Assembly: GCF_000304475.1 (NCBI RefSeq)
Contig: NC_018941.1
Coordinates: forward strand, 124,001-188,000
Direction: 5' to 3'
Length of the DNA stretch: 64,000 nucleotides
Origin: Kazachstania africana CBS 2517
Taxonomy: Eukaryota; Ascomycota; Saccharomycetes; Saccharomycetales; Saccharomycetaceae
This document shows positions 50,358-58,703 of the stretch, one piece after another (position 1 is the first letter of the stretch; each line of letters begins with the position of its first letter). Both the position numbers and the translations under genes were made by a program. A model generated the notes under the pieces. It had not been told where the DNA came from and did no database searches. It saw nothing but the letters and a program-made list of their open reading frames with translations.

Positions 50358-50798
50358 TACTGTAAGTGTATGATATATATAAGATTGGATATTCTTGTAA
50401 TATAAAATTATTGAAGAGATTTGGACGAGAAGTAATCCATCTTCAAGACGTAACTTACTCGATATAATGTGCAACACAGTTGCCATTTAATAGCAGGAAA
50501 GACAGACTGATGGTCATATGCTGCTGTATTGAACCAATCACCTGATGGTTGCTCAATGTTTTGAAACATCACGCTCGAGTGATTACCCAGCTGCATCGCG
50601 TTCTTTTTTTTTGTTTTTGTTTTTGTTTTCGCTAGTTAAAACAACAAAAATAAACAAACATTGAGACGCTCGAAGACTCACTTAAACTCATTGCAAACTA
50701 CAATCCTATCAACATTTCTATTTGAGTTGCTACTAAGTTCTAATTTTATCTTGTAGAAGTTTTAGACCCCATCTTTTGACTGAGACTAGTATAACTAT
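50358..50798. other. Intergenic region CMR1 / CLB3
   Basis: 441 bp of CMR1 terminator and CLB3 promoter, with an oligo-T/GTTTTT tract at 50604-50628. No specific site was recognised. Confidence 0.5.
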
Positions 50799-52178
50799 AT
50801 GATGGAGAAGCATGATTCATCTCAGACTTTGAGAGCTTTTACGGATAGATTCGCAGGAATAGACGAAAATACAAGCTTTAATATGCATGTCAGAAGCAGT
50901 AATATAGTGAATAAAGAAAATTTAAACCCACGAGAGGAATATGTTGGAAATTCGAAGGTACAAGCTGGAAATTCTCAGCAACATCGAGCTGTGTTGAATG
51001 ATGTAACAGCACAAATAGCGAACAAAGCTAATGCCGTTGTCACAGATCGTATTCAAAGTAAATCATCGAACACATCGCCATCCTCTCCTTCATCAGTTGC
51101 AACAAACAAGAACTCATCTGAGATATCGGGTGAGCCTTCGATTGGAGAAACCACCGAACCAGTATCTCAGCACGAATCCCTTGAACAAAACAATGAGTCT
51201 GCTGGTGAATACAACCATTATGCAGAATTAGAAGAAGATGATACGAATGCGGAACTTTTTGAACCCATTGTTCCTATCTATAATGACGCCATCGAGGCGC
51301 AACTGCTAGAAGCCAAGAGACTTTACTTCCGGTCAACACCAGATTCACAAGATGAAGACACATATGACGTAGTTATGGTGAGCGAATTAGTTAACGACAT
51401 TTTCCCATATCTACGGCAACTAGAAGAGAAATATAGACCAGATGCTAACTATATGCACCGTCAAAAACATTTAAAATGGTCTTACAGAAGAGTGCTAATA
51501 GATTGGATTGTGGAGGTACACAGCAAATTCCAATTGCTACCAGAAACGTTATATTTGACTGTTAACATAATTGATAGATTTCTTTCAAAACAATCTGTAT
51601 TACTAGATAAATTCCAATTGGTTGGTGCGGCAGCCCTCTTTATAGCATCCAAATATGAAGAGATTAACTGTCCATCATTGAAAGATATTGTTTACATGGT
51701 GCATAACACGTATACAAGAGAACAAATTATTGAAGCAGAACGTTTTCTGATAGATACATTAGATTTTGAGATTGGATGGCCTGGTCCAATGTCATTTTTA
51801 AGACGAATAAGTAAAGCAGATGACTATGAATATGACATAAGGACGCTGGCGAAGTATTTACTAGAGTCAACGCTAATGGATTCAAGATTAGTGTCTGCAT
51901 CGCCGAGTTGGCTAGCAGCGGCATCGTACCTGGTAAGTATAGTGATTCTACAAGGCCACAGTGCATGGTCTATGAAGCATGTTTATTATTCAGGTTATAC
52001 ACAAGAACAATTGCTACCGTTGGGTACAATAATATTAGAAAACTGTAGACAAGGACAGGTCTGTCACAAGATGATTTATGAAAAATATTCACATCATCGT
52101 CAACATTACTCTGCTTTATTGGTAGATAAATGGATCGAATCTGCAGAACGCCAAGTTGAAAAACGAGAGAGTAAATGA
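50799..52178 (+). CDS. CLB3: B-type cyclin Clb3/Clb4
   Basis: Mitotic/S-phase cyclin activating Cdc28. 459 residues (Clb3 427, Clb4 460 in S. cerevisiae). N-terminal degradation signals: KEN at 39-41 and a destruction box RAVLNDVTAQ at 63-72, then a low-complexity Ser/Thr region. Cyclin N box ~200-330 (RRVLIDWIVEVHSKFQLLPE, LFIASKYEEINCPS) and cyclin C box ~335-450. A second ATG follows immediately after the first (50802). Position beside CMR1 and MSH5 matches CLB3 (YDL155W); CLB4 is its duplicate elsewhere in S. cerevisiae. Confidence 0.92.
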   Translation: MMEKHDSSQTLRAFTDRFAGIDENTSFNMHVRSSNIVNKENLNPREEYVGNSKVQAGNSQQHRAVLNDVTAQIANKANAVVTDRIQSKSSNTSPSSPSSVATNKNSSEISGEPSIGETTEPVSQHESLEQNNESAGEYNHYAELEEDDTNAELFEPIVPIYNDAIEAQLLEAKRLYFRSTPDSQDEDTYDVVMVSELVNDIFPYLRQLEEKYRPDANYMHRQKHLKWSYRRVLIDWIVEVHSKFQLLPETLYLTVNIIDRFLSKQSVLLDKFQLVGAAALFIASKYEEINCPSLKDIVYMVHNTYTREQIIEAERFLIDTLDFEIGWPGPMSFLRRISKADDYEYDIRTLAKYLLESTLMDSRLVSASPSWLAAASYLVSIVILQGHSAWSMKHVYYSGYTQEQLLPLGTIILENCRQGQVCHKMIYEKYSHHRQHYSALLVDKWIESAERQVEKRESK

Positions 52179-52329
52179 TCTGTCCATGCGCCTCTTCTCA
52201 TTGTAAGCATTATTCATATATCTTCCTCACATAAATTTATTATTCAATATTAATACGACACACTATAACTTACTTCTATAGCGAAAAAAACCCTTGAGAT
52301 TTATCAGGAAGAACGTAGTACATTCAACT

Positions 52330-52339
52330 TCGGCGGCTA
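52330..52339 (-). promoter_or_regulatory. URS1 (Ume6) site of MSH5
   Basis: TCGGCGGCTA is the exact reverse complement of the URS1 consensus TAGCCGCCGA, 27 bp upstream of the MSH5 ATG. Ume6 at URS1 represses early meiotic genes in vegetative cells and activates them with Ime1. Confidence 0.75.
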
Positions 52340-52365
52340 CGGTAGTAAACGACAACTAAAGCACA

Positions 52366-55038
52366 ATGGCTCATTCTAGAAGAAAGACCTTTGCTCACCA
52401 TCAGGTAGGGGGGAACGAGTCAATACCAGAGGAGAGTGAGAGTGAGAGTGTAAGTGCGAGAATAGGCGATCCGATTGACGATACTTTCGATTTCACTGAC
52501 GAGGTGGTTCTGTGTGTCGAAGTCAGTGGAGCTAAATTAGGTTGTAGTCTTTTGGTATCTCATATCAAGACTCTGAAAGTTCTAAATCAAGACTATAAGT
52601 TAAATGTCGAGGCTAGTCTAAACAGGTCAAACGACGGCATTGTAGAGGGTAGGTTTGCTGATGAAATCAACTCTATTTTAGAATCGCTCCTTTTAGAGAA
52701 CAATCCGACTCTATGTTTGGTATCTAGTCGATTAGATGAATGCTGCTACAGCTTTCTAAGGGGAAAATGTGAACGGCTACATTGCAAACTAAGTATCCAA
52801 TCAATTGAGACCTTCAAAAGCGTAGAAGAATTGAAGTTATTACGATTAGCCACATTTGCTGATCAATCCTTACTCAGTGATTTATTATTAAATTCTAAAA
52901 GTACAACACATTGTACAACAAAAACAGCTGCTTGTATTGTAAATATCTACAAACAATGTACAAACTATAATGACGTTGATTTGAACAGGAATAGGTCTGT
53001 TGTTATCGGAAGGTCAGACGATTCTGATAGTTTAATCAATCACGTTAAACAGCTTGATTTGAACGAAAGGATGTTTATCGATGAGGATACACTCTCGTCA
53101 TTGTTAATATTTCCAACATTGAAGAAGACTGGCCAGGATAAAATGATTGAAGATGGCTGCTTTAGTATTTATGATCTTTTGAATCATACTTCCTCAAATC
53201 TCAGTAGGAAAATATTGAAATCATGGCTGGCATCTCCCTTGGTTGATATAAAAAAGATTCAAAGAAGACAGAATATGGTGAAAGCATTACTGGATACCAA
53301 TAATGCTTTATTATATGAGGATTTGAGGAGAGTAATAAAGAAGCTACCTGACATGTTTATTGCAAGTAATCAACTTCAAAATGGCAGGGCGTCTGTTAGA
53401 ACGTGGCTAAACGTTTATGAATTCGTAAAGACAAGCATTGCAGTTTATAAAATAATTAGTGCACTGAAAACTGATAGAAATGATAGTTTGATCGTTGATA
53501 TCAAATCTCAAGTGGACTTCAAAGTTTTGAAGGTTTTACAGAAAAAATTGAGCAGTATTATTGATATTGAAAATTCAAGAGAATCTAAAAGCTTAGTTAT
53601 TCAAGAAGGTGTAGACGAGCGACTTGATGAATGCAGGCGCATCTACAATAAATTAGAAACAACTCTAAGCGATGTTGCTGTAAATGCTGAAATGCTTGTC
53701 TGTGAGGTTCAACAGAGGCATAGTAATTCAAAGAGCGCAATTGAAGAAGGCATCATAAATGCCATATACATCCCACAATTAGGATACCTGGTATCTATCG
53801 GTCAATCGTTAGCGCTTAATCTTGAGATTTTAAGTGATTTTGGTTGGAGAGAAGAATTTAGAACGGATACACATGTCTACTTCAAAAATGACGATGTTTT
53901 GAAATTAGATGAAAAATTTGGTGACATTTATACTGTCATCTCTGACCTTGAGATAGAGGTTTTATATTCCTTGCAGAAAGAAGTATTAGAAGAGACAATT
54001 CTTTTACAAAAATGCAACAAGTTATTTGCTGAACTTGACGTCTTAGCTTCATTCGCCCAAGTATCGTTTATCAGAGGGTATACTGAACCGGAACTTATAC
54101 TTGAACAATGTTCAATAGAAATAAAAGGTGGTAGGCACCCAATTTACGAGACACTTGTTGATAGTTACATACCAAATGACTTCAAATCCATAGGTGGAAA
54201 TTTTGATGACGAATTTTGGGTATCAAAGGTGGGACTAGATCGTGTAACAGTTCTTACTGGCCCAAATAGTTCAGGAAAATCTGTTTTTCTGACACAAGTA
54301 GGATTAATTGTTTTTTTGGCACAGATTGGCTGTTTTGTACCTGCTCAAAAGGCTAGGATTGGTATAGTAGATAAACTTTTATCTAGAATCCGCACACAGG
54401 AATCACTTACCAAAGAACATAGCTCTTTCGAACTTGATTCATTACAAATGGCCAAGTGTCTTAATTTGGGGACGGCTAAAAGCCTTATTTTAATAGACGA
54501 ATTTGGTAAAGGGACTGATGTAATTGATGGACCATCACTTTTTGGTGCCATAGTAAAGACGATTGTAAGGGAACCGTACTGTCCCAGAGTCATTGCATGT
54601 ACACATTTCCATGAATTATTCAAAGAGGAGATACTTACAACAAGCATTCCTGGGATTCAATATTATAAGACGGAAATTATTCTCAACGAAAGCGGTCATG
54701 TCTCAGAAGCATCTGTCACTGAAAATGTCGGGATAACCTTCTTATATAAAGTTAAGGAAGGGCGGTCTACAAAGTCTTTTGGAGTCTATTGCGCGAAAAT
54801 TTGTGGTGTTAAGAGTGAAATAGTCGAAAGAGCCGCTGAACTTTCCCGCTTGCTCGACGAAGGACGAAACATGACTGAAGCTTGTGGTACCATTACAGAA
54901 GATGAACTTCATTCCTTCAAAATGAATCAAAAGATCGCTAAGTCTTTCTTGGAATGGGATCTTGATTTGGAAACAAATGCTTCAGATGATGATTTAAAGA
55001 ATAAACTTCGAAATATTCTCACCGGAAATAGTTTATGA
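52366..55038 (+). CDS. MSH5: Msh5, meiotic MutS homologue
   Basis: Partner of Msh4 in MutSgamma, which stabilises recombination intermediates for interfering crossovers in meiosis; not a mismatch-repair protein. 890 residues (S. cerevisiae 901). It lacks an obvious N-terminal mismatch-binding domain; MutS core and lever domains span ~270-600, and the ATPase domain ~610-830 has Walker A GPNSSGKS (632-639), SSFELDSLQMA, Walker B LILIDEFGKGTD and ACTHFHELF. All ATPase motifs are intact, so the gene should be functional. Follows CLB3 as YDL154W. A URS1 box just upstream fits meiotic control. Confidence 0.97.
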   Translation: MAHSRRKTFAHHQVGGNESIPEESESESVSARIGDPIDDTFDFTDEVVLCVEVSGAKLGCSLLVSHIKTLKVLNQDYKLNVEASLNRSNDGIVEGRFADEINSILESLLLENNPTLCLVSSRLDECCYSFLRGKCERLHCKLSIQSIETFKSVEELKLLRLATFADQSLLSDLLLNSKSTTHCTTKTAACIVNIYKQCTNYNDVDLNRNRSVVIGRSDDSDSLINHVKQLDLNERMFIDEDTLSSLLIFPTLKKTGQDKMIEDGCFSIYDLLNHTSSNLSRKILKSWLASPLVDIKKIQRRQNMVKALLDTNNALLYEDLRRVIKKLPDMFIASNQLQNGRASVRTWLNVYEFVKTSIAVYKIISALKTDRNDSLIVDIKSQVDFKVLKVLQKKLSSIIDIENSRESKSLVIQEGVDERLDECRRIYNKLETTLSDVAVNAEMLVCEVQQRHSNSKSAIEEGIINAIYIPQLGYLVSIGQSLALNLEILSDFGWREEFRTDTHVYFKNDDVLKLDEKFGDIYTVISDLEIEVLYSLQKEVLEETILLQKCNKLFAELDVLASFAQVSFIRGYTEPELILEQCSIEIKGGRHPIYETLVDSYIPNDFKSIGGNFDDEFWVSKVGLDRVTVLTGPNSSGKSVFLTQVGLIVFLAQIGCFVPAQKARIGIVDKLLSRIRTQESLTKEHSSFELDSLQMAKCLNLGTAKSLILIDEFGKGTDVIDGPSLFGAIVKTIVREPYCPRVIACTHFHELFKEEILTTSIPGIQYYKTEIILNESGHVSEASVTENVGITFLYKVKEGRSTKSFGVYCAKICGVKSEIVERAAELSRLLDEGRNMTEACGTITEDELHSFKMNQKIAKSFLEWDLDLETNASDDDLKNKLRNILTGNSL

Positions 55039-55147
55039 CTGGATGAAACACTTGATATCTATGTCATTTTAAAATAAAATGTTATTATACAATTAATGAA
55101 TTTATTTAGTAATGTATTATATTGAATCCCTACTATATATATGCAAT

Positions 55148-56953
55148 TTAATTTTTGAATTTGGCAGATTTCGTTAAATTCTTCTTAATACCAGTCTTTT
55201 CACCTTCGTATGGACCAGATTGGCCACCAGAGTAAACTGCACGAACCGATTTGAGTTTCTTTTGAGCCTTTTCGTACTTCTTTCTCTTCTTGACACGTGA
55301 ATTTCTGTTGTCCTTCTTCCTCTTTGGAGTCAAACCCTTGTTCTTTAGGATTTGGTAGTTAATAGCACGTTTACCATCTTCACCAACAGCTTCTGAAGCT
55401 TCGGCCAATTTACCCTCTCTTGCCGCCATAACAGCAGTCTTATGTGCTTGTTGACGCGATTCTTTTCTATTTTGCCTACTTTTTTGGATTTGAGTGTAGT
55501 AATCATCAATACTTTTATCATTAATGGACTTGGATACTGCTTCATCTTCAGAGTTATAATTCTTATCATCTAGATCAGCACCATTTTTATCGTGTAGACC
55601 ACGCTTACGAGCTTCTTCAAGCAACCTTTGTTGTCTTTCGAATAATCTCTCTTTATATGGAATGTCATCATCACCTTTAAATTTATCAATTTTTTTATTT
55701 TCCTGTTGATCAATCTTAGAAGTGTAGAACCTTAGTGTCCTCTTACGAGCCCTCTTTTCTTGCGCATCCACATCTGCCATCTCTGACTCTAAGAAATCAT
55801 CAGCATCAGTAGGACCTGCTTTTTCCTTTGATTTTGTGGGTAGACGAGATTGTGTGACATATTCTTCGAAATCATCTAAATCAACGTCGTCATCTTCGCC
55901 ATCATCGTCGCCCTCATCTTCACTATCATTATTAGCACCCGAGTCAGCTGCGGCTGTATGTTCATCTTTGGTTTCTTCACTGATTGGAATGTTTTGCAAA
56001 ATGCTTTCATCTAGTTCGGCCATTTCTTCATCTTCATCTTCACTGTCGTCTTGTAATTGTTGACCAGCTTCGAAACTTCCTGGTAATTCATTAGCTTGCC
56101 TCCAAACTTCCTTTGATGTTAAAATACTTTCCATAATAGGGTGGTCTTTCATTGATGAGAAATCTTCATTGCTATTAATCTCATGTAGAAGAATACCTAA
56201 GTAGGAAGATATTGTACCTAAATATGCAGAAAGAGCCATTACTTTTAACTTCACTAGCTCAGATTGTTCCTTTGCTTTCAGTTCTTCCAGGACTTCAGAT
56301 AATGTTGCCAGTTCTTTACATAACGGTAAAAATTCAGGAATCAAATTTTTCAAGTAGTCCTTCTTGGCATCCGAATCCATGTTCAAAAGATCCTTTATCG
56401 ACACAGTATTGTCACTCTTGGTGTTGGTACTTGTTTGAAATTCATTCATATCAAACTCTTTCGCACTCTTAGTCCATTCTTCCTCAACTTCTTCATCCAT
56501 ATAGTCGTTCATGTTGAGTTCTTGAAGGTGCTTTTTCTGCTGACGAAGGGCCTCCTTTTCAATCTCTTTAGCTACTTCTTCATCGTCTAAGTCGTCTGCA
56601 CCATAGTATTCATTTTTGGTGGCACCCCAGGCATTTTCATTGTCTAGCATATTTTCATCCGCTTCATCTTCTGATTCACCTAAATGTAACTTCTTACCAA
56701 AAACTTTCCTGTATGCCTTTTCACCGTCCAGCTCTTCTTCTTCTTCTTCCTCGTCATCGGACGAGTCTTCACCACTCATTCCCATCACTTCTTCTTCCTC
56801 ATCATCATCCAGAGAATCGTAGCTTTCATTGCCATTACCAGTATTCAACGTAGATTGTTCCAACAGGATTTTCTCTTTCTTATCAGCAAACGCATCCACT
56901 TCATTTAATCCATACGGATCTCTGTCTTCTTCCCTATCCTGCTTTCTAGCCAT
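55148..56953 (-). CDS. SAS10: Sas10 (Utp3), small-subunit processome component
   Basis: Nucleolar SSU-processome protein needed for 18S rRNA maturation; also silencing-linked. From the ATG at 56953 (the frame upstream begins TTG within a small repeat) 601 residues, S. cerevisiae 610. Highly acidic N-terminus (residues ~35-110), Sas10/Utp3/C1D domain around 200-300 (LLNMDSDAKKDYLKNLIPEF), a second acidic block ~310-375, and the basic C-terminal Sas10 domain (~525-601; NYQILKNKGLTPKRKKDNRN, VYSGGQSGPYEGEKTGIKK). Divergent with RPC53. YDL153C. Confidence 0.95.
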   Translation of the reverse strand: MARKQDREEDRDPYGLNEVDAFADKKEKILLEQSTLNTGNGNESYDSLDDDEEEEVMGMSGEDSSDDEEEEEEELDGEKAYRKVFGKKLHLGESEDEADENMLDNENAWGATKNEYYGADDLDDEEVAKEIEKEALRQQKKHLQELNMNDYMDEEVEEEWTKSAKEFDMNEFQTSTNTKSDNTVSIKDLLNMDSDAKKDYLKNLIPEFLPLCKELATLSEVLEELKAKEQSELVKLKVMALSAYLGTISSYLGILLHEINSNEDFSSMKDHPIMESILTSKEVWRQANELPGSFEAGQQLQDDSEDEDEEMAELDESILQNIPISEETKDEHTAAADSGANNDSEDEGDDDGEDDDVDLDDFEEYVTQSRLPTKSKEKAGPTDADDFLESEMADVDAQEKRARKRTLRFYTSKIDQQENKKIDKFKGDDDIPYKERLFERQQRLLEEARKRGLHDKNGADLDDKNYNSEDEAVSKSINDKSIDDYYTQIQKSRQNRKESRQQAHKTAVMAAREGKLAEASEAVGEDGKRAINYQILKNKGLTPKRKKDNRNSRVKKRKKYEKAQKKLKSVRAVYSGGQSGPYEGEKTGIKKNLTKSAKFKN

Positions 56954-56960
56954 CTTGATG

Positions 56961-56990
56961 GATATTCCTGTCAATATTCCTGTCAATATT
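56961..56990. repeat. Short tandem repeat before the SAS10 start
   Basis: Two-plus copies of a 12-bp unit (ATTCCTGTCAAT) end a few bases before the SAS10 ATG, giving the misleading upstream reading frame from TTG at 56986. Confidence 0.7.
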
Positions 56991-57005
56991 CGAGTGATGA
57001 TCTTA

Positions 57006-57059
57006 GTGATGAGATGAGTTTCGTTAGGGTTTTTTCAATCTTTTCATGAAAATTTTTCA
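57006..57059. promoter_or_regulatory. RRPE and PAC-like sites between SAS10 and RPC53
   Basis: GAAAATTTTTCA (57048-57059) contains a perfect RRPE on the minus strand and GTGATGAGAT (57006-57015) differs from PAC by one base. Both are 50-105 bp upstream of SAS10, the standard ribosome-biogenesis arrangement, shared with the Pol III gene RPC53. Confidence 0.6.
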
Positions 57060-57193
57060 TGCGGACGGGCCTTCGCAAAGAAAATTTGAAAAATTGATAT
57101 ATTTATTAACTAATAGAAAGGTTTATTAGGTGATGGGGATTGTTAAGATCAGATCGATATAGTTAGTTAGAGACGTGATTAAGAGTGGGAATA

Positions 57194-58441
57194 ATGAGTG
57201 GACGTCTGCCATCGTTGAAGGATTCTTCTGGAGGAAAGGCATCTTTGAAGTTCAAGCCCAAAATGGTGGCTAGAAGATCGAAAGAAGAGAGAGATGCATC
57301 GGTGCCCAAAGTTAAGGTTGAGGAGGTTGGCAAACCTAGAAATGATAAGGCCAAGACAACAAGAAGACCTAACAATCAGCAGCAGAAGCGTGTTCCAAGA
57401 TACTTGCAGAATACGCATGTGGTCTCATCAGGGCCTTTAGCAGCAGGCAACTTTGTGGAATCAAGCAGAAGTGATATGAGACGCGGGTTCGTTAAAATGG
57501 ATGGAAGTGGGAGTTCACTGGTTCAGAAAGGGTTGCAAACCATTGAAAATGATGCAGGTGAGTCAGAAGATGAAGATGATGATAAGGAAAGCAAGAACAA
57601 GTCTAAGTTTAATATGGGGAGGGAGTATTCAGTCCATGAACATGCAGAGGATGAACCTTCTGATGTGAGTGATGCTGAGCTGGACGAACAAGAAGTACAA
57701 GCCAGAATGATCGAACAGATGTTCCCAGTGAGGCCTGTGCGAATTAGACACGAGGATGTCGAAGCAGTGAAGAAAGAAATTCAGGATTCATTGACTGAGA
57801 CTTCGACTCGTGAACCAACTCCAAGTGTTCCATCTTTGGAGAAGATAAAGGTTGAAGATGATTCTATGAATTTAAATAATACATTAAGAGATAAGGAGGA
57901 AGAGTTGAAAGAAAAACTGAATAAGTTAAATATCACATCTGTTGACGAGGAAGAAGTTGCAGCTGAGGCAGCTCAATTAATAAGTGATTATAAGCATATA
58001 GTGCAAAAACTTGAAAAAATAAACAATAAACCAGAAAAATTCGTCATGTTCCAATTTCCATATAGGTTGCCTCAATTTGAAGATCTAACACTGAAAAAGG
58101 AAGACAAAACTGGCGAAGAACTACCTGCTGCTGGTGATAAAGGAAAGAAAGACGATGCAGCCAAGTTCAAGAAAAGGGAGGCTAAGACTGATGTCAAAGC
58201 CACCACTATCGAAAGTAAAAGTATTCCACAAAGTGAGCTCACAGGTAATATTGGTTCTATCAGAGTACATAAATCAGGTAAGCTATCAATAAAGATAGGT
58301 GATGCCGTAATGGACATCAGCAGAGGGTCAGAAACCACTTTCCTACAAGATGTAATAGCACTCGACGAAAATGAAGAACATCCGGGTGTCGAATTGATGG
58401 GTAGAATTAGTGGTAAATTCGTGGTCACCCCAAAAATTTAA
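57194..58441 (+). CDS. RPC53: RNA polymerase III subunit Rpc53 (C53)
   Basis: TFIIF-like subunit of RNA polymerase III, acting with Rpc37 in termination and reinitiation. 415 residues from the ATG at 57194 (three codons before it is GTG), S. cerevisiae 422. N-terminal GRLPSLKDSSGGKASLKFKP is conserved; the middle is acidic and charged with HVVSSGPLAAGNFV and SSLVQKGLQTIEND; PVRPVRIRHEDVEAVKKEIQ lies near residue 180. The C-terminal RPC4 domain (~275-415) ends GSIRVHKSGKLSIKIGD ... ETTFLQDVIAL ... GKFVVTPKI. YDL150W. Confidence 0.96.
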   Translation: MSGRLPSLKDSSGGKASLKFKPKMVARRSKEERDASVPKVKVEEVGKPRNDKAKTTRRPNNQQQKRVPRYLQNTHVVSSGPLAAGNFVESSRSDMRRGFVKMDGSGSSLVQKGLQTIENDAGESEDEDDDKESKNKSKFNMGREYSVHEHAEDEPSDVSDAELDEQEVQARMIEQMFPVRPVRIRHEDVEAVKKEIQDSLTETSTREPTPSVPSLEKIKVEDDSMNLNNTLRDKEEELKEKLNKLNITSVDEEEVAAEAAQLISDYKHIVQKLEKINNKPEKFVMFQFPYRLPQFEDLTLKKEDKTGEELPAAGDKGKKDDAAKFKKREAKTDVKATTIESKSIPQSELTGNIGSIRVHKSGKLSIKIGDAVMDISRGSETTFLQDVIALDENEEHPGVELMGRISGKFVVTPKI

Positions 58442-58703
58442 TAACAGAACAACATACCATATAAGTCATATATCAACCAAAATTTACAATTATATATTAT
58501 AGTCATTATCGTACAACTATAACTTTTCTCGTATTTTTACTTTGTAATCTCACTGTAACTTCATTTTTGTATATTCGGGTTAATATTTAAATCTACAATA
58601 AGAGGGTATGAAGATCACATAGAAAAGAGGAACACGAAGGAGGAGCTATCTTTTAATATATTCTCGATCCCGCCCTGTACAATAGTTGATATAGTCTTGG
58701 AGA

